Notes: generated from the sequence alone by a model not told the origin. A stretch of DNA of 58,543 bases from Actinomadura roseirufa (GCF_900659635.1 NZ_CAACVB010000023.1:1-58543); one strand, 5' to 3'. Shown: positions 8,727-18,263, counted from the stretch's first letter. Program-made: numbers and translations.

Positions 8727-9596
8727 TTATTGAGGTGTCGTGACAATCCGCTTCAGCAGCCGTTCCAGGTGGTCTAGAGCGGGGTTCGCGTCGGTTCCCG
8801 CCCGTCGGGCGATGGCGATGTCCACCATCGGCGCTGGCGGCATGCCGTGCCGGGCGCGAGGGCGCATGGCGGTCGCCGGGATGTTCCCTGCCAGCAGGGC
8901 GCCGACGCCCAGACCCGCGGCGACCGCCGCTTGAACGGCGTGCACGCTCGTGCTTTGGAACACGATCCGCCACCGTAGGCCGTGTCCGCTGATCGCGTCG
9001 AGGACCGGTTGCCGCCATCTGCAGGGGTGGGAGAAGAGCACAAGCGGCAGTGGATCGGGCAGCGGATCGAGTGACGGCGCGCATGTCCATTCCAGCGGGA
9101 CCTGGCGTCGCCAGCGCACGGAGGCGTCCGGCATGACCGACGGGTCGCCGAACACTAGGTCGAGGCGGCCCCGGTTGGCGAGTTTGCGGAGCGCGGCCGC
9201 AGTGCCGATGACGACCTCCAGCTCGGTCTGTGGGTACACCGTGGCGTAGTCCGCGAGCGCTGGGGGAAGCGCGGTGATCGCGAGATCTTCGAGCAGCCCC
9301 AGCGTCAGCCTGCCGGTCGATGTCCTGCCGCGCCCGTCCATCGCGATATGAGCCTCGTCATGCAGGGACAGAATCCGCTCGGCGTAGACGAGCAGGGTTT
9401 CTCCGGCCGGGGTGACTCTTGTTCCCCGCGGGTCCCGGATGAGGATGCGCTCGCCCACTGCCTTCTCCAGGCGCTGGATCCGCTGGCTCACGGTGGGCTG
9501 GCTGAGACCGAGCGCGAGCGCGCCACGGGTGATGCTCCCCGACCGGACGGTCGCCGTGAACGTCCGGAGGTCCGACATCTCCAGGTCAAAGGTCAT
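8727..9596 (-). CDS. LysR family transcriptional regulator
   Basis: A 289-residue LysR-type regulator. The N-terminal winged helix (residues ~5-65) reads LRTFTATVRSGSITRGALALGLSQPTVSQRIQRLEKAVG, followed by the linker helix and a periplasmic-binding-protein-like effector domain (TGRLTLGLLEDLAI onward). It is divergent from the PhzF/ornithine-cyclodeaminase/ABC operon with 53 bases between starts, which holds short dyads (TTATGG at 9606, CCATAG at 9629, and GGCATATTGCC at 9620-9630). It is therefore the likely regulator of that operon, perhaps responding to the imported amino acid or its product. Confidence 0.9.
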   Translation of the reverse strand: MTFDLEMSDLRTFTATVRSGSITRGALALGLSQPTVSQRIQRLEKAVGERILIRDPRGTRVTPAGETLLVYAERILSLHDEAHIAMDGRGRTSTGRLTLGLLEDLAITALPPALADYATVYPQTELEVVIGTAAALRKLANRGRLDLVFGDPSVMPDASVRWRRQVPLEWTCAPSLDPLPDPLPLVLFSHPCRWRQPVLDAISGHGLRWRIVFQSTSVHAVQAAVAAGLGVGALLAGNIPATAMRPRARHGMPPAPMVDIAIARRAGTDANPALDHLERLLKRIVTTPQ

Positions 9597-9649
9597 TGGA
9601 GAAGCTTATGGAGTCCATCGGCATATTGCCATAGGCAAAGGTCGGCGCC

Positions 9650-10606
9650 ATGCCTACGCTGACCTCCATGTCCGCACCGACGCATCAGGCCGAGGCCGTC
9701 TTGGAAGTCGCGGCCCGCTACCACCACGTCGATGTCTTCACCGATGTCGCCTACGCCGGCAACAGCCTCACGGTCTTCGTCGACCCTCCGCACCTGTCGA
9801 CGGCGCAGATGTCCAAGATCACCAAAGAGCTTCGCCACTTCGAGACGATCTTCCTGACGTCCGCGGCCGTCAGGGGCACCGTCGAGGCACGGGTGTTCGA
9901 TCTGCACGAGGAACTGGATTTCGCCGGCCACCCGGTGCTGGGCGCCGCGGCCGTGCTCCATCGCCGCAGCGGTGTTCCTCCGGAGGAGGAACGCGAGTGG
10001 ACCTTCGTCCTGGCGGCCAGAACCGTGCAGGTCACAACGCGCGGCGACGCCGCTGGGCATGTGTCGGCCTTGCTGGACCAGGGACGGCCGGAACTGATCC
10101 ACCGGGCCTCGCCCTCGGATCGTCCCGCCATCGCCGCGGCCCTCGGGCTCGCCGAGGGTGATCTCGACCCGGCCTTGCTCCCGGAGGTTATCTCCACCGG
10201 CCTGAAATATCTCATCGTTCCGGTGAGCGGGCAGGACGCGCTGGCTCGCGCCAGGATCACGCGGCCGGATTTCGATGCGTTCCTGGCCGGGTTCGGCGCG
10301 CAGTTCGCCTACGTCCTCGATCCCGCCGGGATCGAGGGCAGGCATTGGAACAACGACGGGCTGCTGGAGGACATCGCGACCGGGAGCGCCGCCGGGTGCG
10401 TTGCCGCGTACCTTCTGCGTCAGGGACTCGCCGCCGGAGGGGAAAGGGTCCACCTGTCGCAGGGCCGTTTCGTCGGGCGGCCCAGCACGATCACGGTGAC
10501 CGCGTACGGAACGCCCGACGCCGTAGTCCGGGTCACGGTCGGCGGAGACATCGCCGTAGTGGGGACCGGTTCCCTACACGTCCTTCCACCACTGGAGCCT
10601 CAATGA
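9650..10606 (+). CDS. PhzF family isomerase/epimerase-like protein
   Basis: Encodes 318 residues of the PhzF/diaminopimelate-epimerase fold. Hallmarks seen: DVFTDVAYAGNSLTVF near the N-terminus, HFETIFL with the Glu equivalent to the catalytic Glu45 of PhzF, FAGHPVLGAAAVL, and GSAAGCVAAYL in the second half. PhzF enzymes do acid/base isomerisations on small amino-acid-derived substrates; most family members are not phenazine enzymes. It overlaps the next gene by ATGA, so the two are translationally coupled. Together with the cyclodeaminase-like enzyme and amino-acid importer this suggests turnover of an unusual or cyclic amino acid. The start could also be Met at 9668. Confidence 0.88.
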   Translation: MPTLTSMSAPTHQAEAVLEVAARYHHVDVFTDVAYAGNSLTVFVDPPHLSTAQMSKITKELRHFETIFLTSAAVRGTVEARVFDLHEELDFAGHPVLGAAAVLHRRSGVPPEEEREWTFVLAARTVQVTTRGDAAGHVSALLDQGRPELIHRASPSDRPAIAAALGLAEGDLDPALLPEVISTGLKYLIVPVSGQDALARARITRPDFDAFLAGFGAQFAYVLDPAGIEGRHWNNDGLLEDIATGSAAGCVAAYLLRQGLAAGGERVHLSQGRFVGRPSTITVTAYGTPDAVVRVTVGGDIAVVGTGSLHVLPPLEPQ

Positions 10607-11613
10607 GCCACGCCGCCGGCACCCCCGAGAACCGAACTGATCGGAAGGTCCAGGTTTTCGGCCCGGATACGATCCGGCGGGCCGTCGATCTCACCGACCT
10701 GATCGAGCCGGTCGCCCAGGTCTTCGCCGACTACAGCCGGGGCCTCGGTGAAGCCCCGATCTCGATGTTCGCGCCTGCCGGTGCCCAGGGTGACGTGCAC
10801 GTCAAGTCGGCGTGGATGCCAGGCCGGACCTTCTTCACCATCAAGGTCGCCTCGTGGTTCACGGCCAGAGCGGTCGGCGGCAAGCCTGCCGGCAGCGGAT
10901 TCATCGCAGTTCACGACGCCACCACCGGCGACCTGCTCGCCATCCTTCAGGATGAGGGCCACCTCACCAACATCCGTACGGCAGCGGCCGGCGCCGTGGC
11001 CGCGCGGGTTCTGGCACGGGAGGACGCGACCACCGTCGCCGTACTCGGAACGGGGATCCAGGCATACCTTCAGGTCCTGGCCCTCTGCGCCGTCCGGCCC
11101 ATCGAAACGGTCCTGGTCTGGGGACGGCGAGACGACGCCGCACGTGCCCTCGCGGAAACGCTCGCGACCAGAGATGCCGAGCTCACAGTGTCGGTTCTCA
11201 GCGACGCGGAGGAAGCCGTACGGCGCGCCGACGTGGTCATCACCGCCACGGCAAGCAGGCAGCCGATCGTACGCGGTTCCTGGCTGAGCCCGGGTCAGCA
11301 CGTCACAGCCGTCGGTGCGGACGACGAGACCAAGCAGGAGCTCGATCCGGCCTGCTTCGAGCTCGCCGACATCACCGTCGTGGACAGTCTCAGCGAGACG
11401 CCTAAGTTCGCTGGAGACCTACGCCGCGCGATCGAGGAGGGAGTCCTCACCGGGGCCGGCATAAGCGGCGAACTGGGAGAACTCCTTCTTGGCATGAAAC
11501 CGGGTCGTCACAACGCCGCCCAGATCACCATCGCGAAGCTGATCGGACTCGGCATCCAAGACCTCGCCGCGGCCGAAGTGGCGCTTCCCAGACTTCTCGC
11601 CCCCCGCGCATGA
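10603..11613 (+). CDS. Ornithine cyclodeaminase / mu-crystallin family protein
   Basis: A 336-residue NAD(P)-binding protein of the OCD/mu-crystallin family. Features: the substrate-binding segment HVKSAWMPGRTFFTIKVASWF, EGHLTNIRTAAAGAVAARVLA, the Rossmann loop VAVLGTGIQAYLQVLAL, and VGADDETKQELDP with GDLRRAIEEGVL. Members convert ornithine to proline, reduce ketimines, or act as alanine dehydrogenase; the sequence alone does not choose. It starts inside the stop of the PhzF-like gene (ATGA) and abuts the importer genes. The likely picture is cytoplasmic handling of an imported amino acid through a cyclic imine. Confidence 0.9.
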   Translation: MSHAAGTPENRTDRKVQVFGPDTIRRAVDLTDLIEPVAQVFADYSRGLGEAPISMFAPAGAQGDVHVKSAWMPGRTFFTIKVASWFTARAVGGKPAGSGFIAVHDATTGDLLAILQDEGHLTNIRTAAAGAVAARVLAREDATTVAVLGTGIQAYLQVLALCAVRPIETVLVWGRRDDAARALAETLATRDAELTVSVLSDAEEAVRRADVVITATASRQPIVRGSWLSPGQHVTAVGADDETKQELDPACFELADITVVDSLSETPKFAGDLRRAIEEGVLTGAGISGELGELLLGMKPGRHNAAQITIAKLIGLGIQDLAAAEVALPRLLAPRA

Positions 11614-11639
11614 ACCCCAGACCTGTGGAGAAGGACTCC

Positions 11640-12539
11640 GTGCACACCAGCCCTCTGCGCTGCCCAAGGCTTGCGATAGGTGTCGCCGTCGTCGCCGGCG
11701 CCCTCGCGCTGTCCGCGTGCGACGCCAAGACGATAAGCCCCGGGAAAAAGACCGCCCTCGACATCGTCAAGAAGAACGGCAAGCTCGTGATCGCGACGGA
11801 CGCGTCGTACGCCCCGAACGAGTTCAAGCAGAACGGCCAGATCGTCGGCTTCGACGTCGACCTCGGCACCTCGATCGCCAAGAAGCTCGGCGTGAAGGCG
11901 AAGTTCCAAGACGTCACGTTCGACAACATCCTGCCCGCGCTGCAGAGCAAGAAGTACGACATCGGAATGTCCTCCTTCACCGACACCAAGCAGCGGGAGC
12001 AGAGCTTCGACCTCGTCACCTACTTCTCCGCGGGCACCGGCCTGATGGTGAAGGCGGGCAACCCGCAGAAGCTCTCGCCGGACGACCTGTCGCTGTGCGG
12101 CAAGAAGGTCGCCGTGCAGAAGGGCACCACGCAGGAGGACGAGCTCACGCCCAAGTCGGCGGCCAAGCCCGACGGCGGCGCCCGGCTCGACAAGTGCAAG
12201 CGGGGCGGCCGACCCGCCCCGGTCAAGATCTCCCTCAACGAGGAGAACGCCGCCAACCTGGCACTGGGCAACGGCCGCGCCGACGCGGTCCTGGCCGACT
12301 CGCCGGTCGCCGCGTACGCGGCCAAGGAGTCCGGCGGCAAGTTCGTGATCTCCGGTAACGCCTACGGCACCGCGCCGTACGGCATCGCGGTCCCCAAGAA
12401 CGAGAACGACCTGCGGGACGGGATCCTGAAGGCCGTGAAGGACCTGATCTCGGACGGCACGTACAAGCAGCTGACCGAGAAGTGGGGCATCTCGGCGGGC
12501 GGCCTCACCGACCCGAAGGTCAACGGCGCGGGGGGCTGA
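11640..12539 (+). CDS. Amino-acid ABC transporter substrate-binding lipoprotein
   Basis: A family-3-type extracellular solute-binding protein (SBP_bac_3). The GTG at 11640 is preferred because it follows GAGAAGGA at a good distance and gives a compact signal peptide ending in lipobox LSAC; an ATG at 11610 overlapping the upstream stop would add ten residues and has no ribosome-binding site. The mature part has GKLVIATDASYAPNEFKQNGQIVGFDVDLG, VTFDNILPALQSKKYDIGMSSF and LGNGRADAVLADSPVAAYAAK, which form the polar amino-acid-binding pocket typical of glutamine/lysine/arginine/histidine/cystine binders. It acts outside the membrane with the permease and ATPase encoded next. Confidence 0.92.
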   Translation: MHTSPLRCPRLAIGVAVVAGALALSACDAKTISPGKKTALDIVKKNGKLVIATDASYAPNEFKQNGQIVGFDVDLGTSIAKKLGVKAKFQDVTFDNILPALQSKKYDIGMSSFTDTKQREQSFDLVTYFSAGTGLMVKAGNPQKLSPDDLSLCGKKVAVQKGTTQEDELTPKSAAKPDGGARLDKCKRGGRPAPVKISLNEENAANLALGNGRADAVLADSPVAAYAAKESGGKFVISGNAYGTAPYGIAVPKNENDLRDGILKAVKDLISDGTYKQLTEKWGISAGGLTDPKVNGAGG

Positions 12540-12546
12540 GGTTGAC

Positions 12547-13497
12547 GTGACACAGATCGACGACACCATCGGATTGGCGCGGCCTGAGAGCATCAAGGCC
12601 GTCCCGGTCCGGCACCCCGGCCGGTGGGTGAGCGGCGCGGTCATCCTCGTGCTGACCGCGATGTTCGTCCACATGCTGTTCACCAACAAGCAGCTGGACT
12701 GGTCGACGTTCCGGCAGTTCTTCTTCGACGGCGGCATCCTCAAGGGCCTCGTCGCCACCCTGGAACTGACGGTCATCGCGATGGCGATCGGCATCGTGGG
12801 CGGCATCGTCCTGGCGCTGATGCGCCTGTCCGCGAACCCGATGCTGGCGTCGGCGGCCTGGCTGTACATCTGGTTCTTCCGCGGCACGCCGGTCCTGGTC
12901 CAGCTCATCTTCTGGTTCAACATCAAGTCGCTGATGGGCGACATCTCGCTTGGCATCCCGTTCGGCCCGGTGTTCATCACCTGGGACGTCAACAGCCTGG
13001 TCACCACGTTCGTCGCGGCGATCCTGGGCCTCGGCCTGAACGAGGCGGCGTACATGTCGGAGATCGTCCGGGCGGGCATGCTGTCGGTGGACGAGGGCCA
13101 GACGGAGGCGTCCCAGGCGCTGGGCATGCGCCGCCTGCAGTTCATGCGGCGGATCGTGCTCCCGCAGGCGATGCGAGTGATCATCCCGCCCACCGGCAAC
13201 GAGACGATCTCGATGCTGAAGACGACCTCACTCGCCTCCACGGTGGCCTTCACCGAGCTGCTCAAGGCCGGCGAGGACATCTTCAACGCCAACTACAAGA
13301 CGATCCCGCTGCTGATCGTGGTCAGCGTCTGGTACATCACCGTGACCTCGATCCTCTCGGCCGGGCAGTATTACCTGGAGCGTCGCTACGGCCGGGGTTC
13401 CTCACGTGAGCTGCCCCCGACCCCGCTGCAACGCCTGCGGCGGAACCTGACGACGTTCCATGCCCGGCCCCCGGCCGTACGGGAGGGGTCCGCATGA
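12547..13497 (+). CDS. Amino-acid ABC transporter permease (HisMQ type)
   Basis: A 316-residue inner-membrane permease of the His/Glu/Gln/Arg/opine family. An N-terminal segment ([18 protein letters not shown]) precedes the TM core [44 protein letters not shown] is the family signature, and the EAA loop reads [30 protein letters not shown] single permease gene implies a homodimer. It starts 7 bases after the binding-protein stop and its own stop overlaps the ATPase start (ATGA). Confidence 0.93.
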   Translation: MTQIDDTIGLARPESIKAVPVRHPGRWVSGAVILVLTAMFVHMLFTNKQLDWSTFRQFFFDGGILKGLVATLELTVIAMAIGIVGGIVLALMRLSANPMLASAAWLYIWFFRGTPVLVQLIFWFNIKSLMGDISLGIPFGPVFITWDVNSLVTTFVAAILGLGLNEAAYMSEIVRAGMLSVDEGQTEASQALGMRRLQFMRRIVLPQAMRVIIPPTGNETISMLKTTSLASTVAFTELLKAGEDIFNANYKTIPLLIVVSVWYITVTSILSAGQYYLERRYGRGSSRELPPTPLQRLRRNLTTFHARPPAVREGSA

Positions 13498-14276
13498 CCG
13501 GCAAGGCACCTACCGGCGACGTGATGGTCAAGGCCGAGGGCATCCACAAGCTCTTCGGCCGGCTCCACATCCTGCGCGGCATCGACCTGGAGGTCAGGTC
13601 CGGTCAGGTGATGTGCGTGATCGGGCCGTCCGGCTCCGGGAAGTCGACGTTCCTGCGCTGCATCAACCACCTGGAGAAGATCGACTCAGGGCGGCTCTGG
13701 GTGGACGGCCACCTCGTCGGCTACCGCCAACGCGGCGACAAACTGCACGAGATGCGGGAGAAGGAGGTGGCCGCGCAGCGCCGGGAGATCGGCATGGTGT
13801 TCCAGCGGTTCAACCTGTTCCCGCACATGACGGCCGTGCAGAACATCATGGAGGCGCCGATCCGGGTCAAGGGCGAGTCCCGCCAGGTCGTACACAAGCG
13901 GGCGCTGAAGCTCCTTGACCAGGTGGGCCTGTCCGAGAAGGTGGACAGCTACCCGTCCCAGCTCTCCGGCGGGCAGCAGCAGCGCGTGGCCATCGCGCGA
14001 GCGCTCGCCATGCAGCCCAAGCTCATGCTCTTCGACGAGCCGACCAGCGCGCTCGACCCGGAGCTCGTCGGCGACGTCCTGGACGTCATGCGGCAGCTCG
14101 CGGTGGACGGCATGACCATGGTCGTGGTGACCCACGAGATGGGCTTCGCCCGCGAGGTGGGCGACTCGCTGGTCTTCATGGACGAAGGCATCGTCGTGGA
14201 GGAGGGCGACCCGCACGAGGTGCTGACCGGACCAAAACACCCGCGTACCCAGGACTTCCTCTCCAAGGTGCTGTAG
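13494..14276 (+). CDS. Amino-acid ABC transporter ATP-binding protein (GlnQ type)
   Basis: A 260-residue ATPase. Walker [11 protein letters not shown]-loop [12 protein letters not shown], signature LSGGQQQR, Walker [14 protein letters not shown] and switch His in [15 protein letters not shown] are all intact, and the Q-loop text is typical of polar amino-acid importers. It completes the binding protein-permease-ATPase set and is the last gene of the operon that begins with the PhzF-like gene. No clear terminator hairpin is seen in the 140 bases before the next gene. Confidence 0.94.
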   Translation: MTGKAPTGDVMVKAEGIHKLFGRLHILRGIDLEVRSGQVMCVIGPSGSGKSTFLRCINHLEKIDSGRLWVDGHLVGYRQRGDKLHEMREKEVAAQRREIGMVFQRFNLFPHMTAVQNIMEAPIRVKGESRQVVHKRALKLLDQVGLSEKVDSYPSQLSGGQQQRVAIARALAMQPKLMLFDEPTSALDPELVGDVLDVMRQLAVDGMTMVVVTHEMGFAREVGDSLVFMDEGIVVEEGDPHEVLTGPKHPRTQDFLSKVL

Positions 14277-14415
14277 GCGGGGGCCGGGACCATTCAGCCG
14301 AGAATGAGCGGTAGGCGCTGAGGCGCAGATCGGCCGGGGCCCCGTGGCGCTGGCGGACGCTCGGAACCCGCGTGCCAGAGCACGCGGCACATCTTCGGAA
14401 TTCCAGGAGGCCGGT

Positions 14416-14820
14416 ATGGCGGGAGAAACTGATCTTGGCAAGCTGCTCGGCGGTATGCGGCCGCGGCTGAATCCAGGCGAGTACGTCTTCACCACGATCG
14501 AGGGGAGCGCCACTCCCGATGGCGTCCGTCCTGTCGTCACTGTGGTCGAGGACGAGGGCCTGACCTTGGTCCTGCGCCGGGACGAGGCGGACCGTGCCGG
14601 GATCGGGTATGAGTTCGTTGCCGGCTGGATCACGCTGAACGTGCACTCGGCGCTGGAGGCCATCGGCTTGACGGCAGCCGTTGCGGATGCACTCACCCGG
14701 ATAGGGCTCAGCTGTAACGTCGTGGCAGGTTTCTATCATGATCATATTTTCGTTCCGCATGCTCGCGCCGCCGAAGCGGTCATCGCGCTGAAACGGCTGG
14801 CCGCGGACGCGGAGCGTTGA
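14416..14820 (+). CDS. ACT domain-containing protein (DUF2241 type)
   Basis: A 134-residue protein with the tandem ACT-like organisation of the DUF2241/ACT_3 family: LLGGMRPRLNPGEYVFTTI at the start, VVEDEGLTLVLRRDEADRAGI in the middle, and ITLNVHSALEAIGLTAAVADAL with SCNVVAGFYHDHIFVP at the end. These residues match the family closely. Such proteins are thought to bind amino acids or similar ligands, but no reaction is established. The start at 14416 follows a perfect AGGAGG (14405-14410). It lies downstream of an amino-acid importer in the same direction but has its own ribosome-binding site and a 139-base gap, so co-transcription is uncertain. Confidence 0.88.
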   Translation: MAGETDLGKLLGGMRPRLNPGEYVFTTIEGSATPDGVRPVVTVVEDEGLTLVLRRDEADRAGIGYEFVAGWITLNVHSALEAIGLTAAVADALTRIGLSCNVVAGFYHDHIFVPHARAAEAVIALKRLAADAER

Positions 14821-15087
14821 CAGGGGCCACCGCGGCTCCTGATACACCACGAGCCTCATCCAATCGATTCCCTCGATCGCCGCGGCCGGCCCGCCGAGAC
14901 ATCGAAGTCGGCCGGCTCGCCGCCGCCCCTCCGGCTCCTGAGCAGAACCGACTCTCCGGTCAGGAGTGGAAGCTCGCCTGGACCCAGCGCCGGCTTCCTC
15001 ATGCTCGGCGAAGGGTCAAGGGGCGATCGCGCCAGGCCAGGCGAGAATCCACTCACGAAACGTCAGGAGGTCTCTTCTCTCTTCGTG

Positions 15088-16350
15088 TCAGCCGCCGCCC
15101 CCGCCACCCCCGCCTTCCCCGCCGGGCGAAACACCAGTGATAGCCTGCATCTCCCGTCCGACCATCTCCTGTAGCGGCACGCCATCGATGTTGCTGAGGA
15201 TGACGCCGACCCAGTCGGTGTAGGGGTAGATGCTCCAGTTGGCGCCGACACCGGGGTTGCCGCCGCCGCGGCTCCACACCCACTGGTCGCCGACGATCTT
15301 GGCCACCGGCCCATAGGTCCCGAACGACGCCGGTCCGTGGGGGCTGTTGGCGGCGGTGAACACATCGGCCCAGGGCCGCTCCAGCACCGTCCCGTCGCCC
15401 AGCGCGTGCCCGAACCGGGCCAGATCCCGCGCGGTGGCGAAGCCGCCGTCGCCGGGGGCGTCGATGAAGGCGCGGCCCGGGTTCTTGCCCAGCATCTGCG
15501 GGTTCGGGCTGCTCTTGTCCAGGTTGCGGATGGCGTCCACCTGGCTGCCGTCGGCCAGAGTCATGTACGGGTGCGCGATGTGCCTGTCGGTAAGCCACTG
15601 CGGCCTGGTGTAGAACGCCGAGCCGGTCATCTCGCAGCGCCCGAAGATGTGTTCCTGGACGTAGTCCCAGTACGTCTGGCCGGTCACGGCCTCCACGATC
15701 AGCGCGAGCATGGTGATGCCGGCGCCGGCGCCGTCGGTGTGGCCCTGGTCGCCCGAGCCGGGGGGGACCACCAGCCTCGCCTGCCGGGACCACTGCTCGT
15801 AGTACTCGTGGACGTCCTCCCGGCTGTTGAAGACGCGTTGCAGGTCCAGGTCCGGGGCGTCCATCCCGCCGGTGGCGGTGAGCATGTGATGGAGGGTCAC
15901 CTTCTCGGCGATGTCCGTGGCGTAGCCCTTCAGATGGGTGCCCACCGTGTCCGACAGCCGCAGCTTGCCCTGCTGGGCCAGTTGCAGGATGGCCACCGCT
16001 TCGAACGGCTTGCCCGCGGAGCCGAGGCTGAACGCGATGCCCTCGTGGTTGCGGATCCCCGTGTTCTTGTCGGCCATGCCGTAGCTGCGGCACAGCACCG
16101 TCCGGCCCTGGTGCGACAGCAGCACCACGCCAGAGAACTTGCCATCGGCGGCCAGCTTCGCCACGTACCGGTCGTAGGCTCCGCCGGGCTGGGTGTCCGG
16201 CGGGATCGGGTCGGTCGGGGCCGACTCGGTGTGGCCGGGACGGGCGCCGACCATCTGCGCGCCGGCCGCCGCCACGCCGGCGGCGGCCGCCAGCCCGCCC
16301 CACCCGAGCAGCCGCCGCCGGTCGACACCACGTACGGAAACCTCGTCCAT
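15088..16350 (-). CDS. Tat-exported beta-lactamase-family (serine hydrolase-like) protein with altered active site
   Basis: A 420-residue exported protein. The N-terminus has a twin-arginine signal (VDRRRLLGWGGLAAAAG, residues 9-25). The body is the class C beta-lactamase/esterase fold: S111-AGK114 matches the SxxK nucleophile/base motif. The position of the second motif, normally Tyr-Ser-Asn, reads H204-T205-D206 in an otherwise conserved stretch (VVPPGSGDQG before, ITMLALIVEAVTG after). The third motif reads S360-R-G-G. So the general-base Tyr is replaced and catalysis may differ or be lost. The C-terminus is an unusual GEGGGGGGGG tail. It is divergent from a two-component system, which may regulate it. 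Confidence 0.88.
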   Translation of the reverse strand: MDEVSVRGVDRRRLLGWGGLAAAAGVAAAGAQMVGARPGHTESAPTDPIPPDTQPGGAYDRYVAKLAADGKFSGVVLLSHQGRTVLCRSYGMADKNTGIRNHEGIAFSLGSAGKPFEAVAILQLAQQGKLRLSDTVGTHLKGYATDIAEKVTLHHMLTATGGMDAPDLDLQRVFNSREDVHEYYEQWSRQARLVVPPGSGDQGHTDGAGAGITMLALIVEAVTGQTYWDYVQEHIFGRCEMTGSAFYTRPQWLTDRHIAHPYMTLADGSQVDAIRNLDKSSPNPQMLGKNPGRAFIDAPGDGGFATARDLARFGHALGDGTVLERPWADVFTAANSPHGPASFGTYGPVAKIVGDQWVWSRGGGNPGVGANWSIYPYTDWVGVILSNIDGVPLQEMVGREMQAITGVSPGGEGGGGGGGG

Positions 16351-16467
16351 GATCACGGTCCTTCCTGATCGACAAACGGACCGTTGCAGGTCTACCGGCG
16401 GCCGCCTATCGCCAAGCGATCGCCGGGCCATACGCGGCCGATACGCGGTGCTGGGGATACTGGGCGG

Positions 16468-17124
16468 ATGCGGGTACTGCTGGTCGAGGACGAACAGCCA
16501 CTGGCCACCTATATCGCGGCCGGGCTGCGCAAGCACGGCTGTGTCGTGGACGTGGCGCACGACGGTCAGCAAGCGCTGGACAACTGCGACATCATTCCGT
16601 ACGACGTGGTGGTCCTGGACCGGGACCTTCCGGTGGTGCACGGCGATACCGTGTGCCGGAGGCTGGCGCAGCGCGGCACCGCCCGGGTGCTGATGCTCAC
16701 CGCGTCCGGTGCCGTGTCCGACCGGGTGGACGGGCTGGCCTTGGGCGCCGACGACTACCTGGGCAAGCCGTTCGCGTTCTCCGAGCTGGTCGCCCGGGTC
16801 GGCGCGCTGGCCCGGCGCAGCACTCCGGCCCGTCCTCCGGTGCTGCGTGCGCGGGACGTCGAACTCGATCCGTCCCGGCGCACCGCCGAAAGGGACGGCC
16901 GGGCGCTGTGGCTGACCCCCAAGGAGTTCGGGGTGCTGCAACGGCTGCTCACCGCCGACGGAGCCGTGGTCAGCGCGGAGACGCTGCTCGACAAGGTGTG
17001 GGACGAGCACGCCGACCCGTTCACCAACGCGGTGCGCATCACCATCAGCACCCTGCGCCGCAAGCTCGGTGATCCGCCGCTGATCGAAACCGTGACCGGC
17101 GCCGGGTACCGGATCACCCCGTGA
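16468..17124 (+). CDS. OmpR-family response regulator
   Basis: A 218-residue response regulator. The receiver domain begins MRVLLVEDEQ with acidic pair E8/D9, phosphoacceptor Asp51 (VVLDRDLP), Thr in LMLTASG and Lys in YLGKPF. The C-terminal winged helix (residues ~125-218) ends RITISTLRRKLGDPPLIETVTGAGYRI, typical of OmpR/PhoB. Met at 16468 is chosen because receiver domains start exactly there. The next gene, its sensor kinase, starts with a GTG overlapping this stop. The divergent Tat serine-hydrolase-like gene, 117 bases away, is a candidate target. Confidence 0.94.
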   Translation: MRVLLVEDEQPLATYIAAGLRKHGCVVDVAHDGQQALDNCDIIPYDVVVLDRDLPVVHGDTVCRRLAQRGTARVLMLTASGAVSDRVDGLALGADDYLGKPFAFSELVARVGALARRSTPARPPVLRARDVELDPSRRTAERDGRALWLTPKEFGVLQRLLTADGAVVSAETLLDKVWDEHADPFTNAVRITISTLRRKLGDPPLIETVTGAGYRITP

Positions 17125-18263
17125 TCCGGCGGCTGACCGCCCGCAGTCGTCTCACCCTCGCCTACACCAGCCTGGTGGCGGCCGCCGGGGTGCTGCTCCT
17201 GGCGCTGACGTACCTGCTGCTGTGGCGTGGCCTGCATACCCCGGGCCTCGTCCGCGGCAGACGGACCGTCCCGGTCGACAACCCCGACGATCGGCTGCTC
17301 GGCGAGGCGATGTCGGAACTGCTGACCCGGGCCTCGCTGGCGCTGCTGGCGGTGACCACGGTGGCCGGGCTGACCGGCTGGCTGGTGGCCGGGCGGATAC
17401 TGCGGCCGATCCGGGCGATGTCCAGTACCGCCAACCGGCTGTCCGCGGAGAACCTGTCCGAACGGGTGCCCGTCGGCCAGCCCGCCGACGAACTCGCCAC
17501 GCTGGCCGCCACCATCAACGGCATGCTGGACCGCATCCAGGACGGCATCACCGAACGCGACCGGGTGCTCAGCAGCCAGCGCCTCTTCGTGGCCAACGCC
17601 GCGCACGAACTGCGCACCCCGCTCACCACCATGCGCACCGCCATCGACGTCACCCTCGACGGCGAACCCGACCGAGCCGAACTCGTGGTGATGGCCGGAG
17701 ACATCGCCGCCGCCGTCGAAACCAGCCAGCGCACCCTCGACGGGCTGCTGCTCCTGGCCCGTAGCCAGGCCGGCCCTCTCCGCCGGACGCCCGTGGACCT
17801 GGCCGCGGTCGCCGCCGCGGCCATCGCCGCCTCCGCCGACCGGGCGGCCGGCGGGACCGTCACCCTGCAAGCCGACCTGCGCCCGGCACCGTCCAGCGGC
17901 GAGCCGGTGCTGCTGGAACGGATGGCCCACAACCTCCTGGACAACGCGCTGCGCTACAACCACCCCGGCGGAAACGTCACCGTGAGCTCCGGCACCACGG
18001 ACGGGCGCGTCTTCCTGCGGGTGACCAACACCGGCCGACCCGTCACACCGGACGAGGAACGGCGACTGTTCGAGCCGTTCGTCCGGGGCGCCGGCAATGG
18101 CACCCGAGGGACCGGCCTCGGCCTGTCCATCGTCCGGGCGATCGTCACCGCGCACGACGGAGACATCTCCAGCACCGCCCGCCCCACCGGCGGTATGGAC
18201 ATCGCCGTACATCTACCGCAAACCGAGGCGTGTGAGGGAATAGGTCCCAGAGTGGGGTCTTAG
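17121..18263 (+). CDS. Two-component sensor histidine kinase (HAMP)
   Basis: A 380-residue membrane kinase starting at a GTG that overlaps the regulator's stop. TM1 is at about residues 12-34 and TM2 at 71-92, with a short extracytoplasmic loop of only ~36 residues. The HAMP domain follows (GRILRPIRAMSSTANRLSAENLSERVP), then HisKA with His162 (NAAHELRTPLTTMRT) and HATPase (N box HNLLDNALRYN, G box GTGLGLSIVRAIV). The small loop suggests sensing within or at the membrane. It pairs with the adjacent OmpR-type regulator. Confidence 0.94.
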   Translation: MIRRLTARSRLTLAYTSLVAAAGVLLLALTYLLLWRGLHTPGLVRGRRTVPVDNPDDRLLGEAMSELLTRASLALLAVTTVAGLTGWLVAGRILRPIRAMSSTANRLSAENLSERVPVGQPADELATLAATINGMLDRIQDGITERDRVLSSQRLFVANAAHELRTPLTTMRTAIDVTLDGEPDRAELVVMAGDIAAAVETSQRTLDGLLLLARSQAGPLRRTPVDLAAVAAAAIAASADRAAGGTVTLQADLRPAPSSGEPVLLERMAHNLLDNALRYNHPGGNVTVSSGTTDGRVFLRVTNTGRPVTPDEERRLFEPFVRGAGNGTRGTGLGLSIVRAIVTAHDGDISSTARPTGGMDIAVHLPQTEACEGIGPRVGS

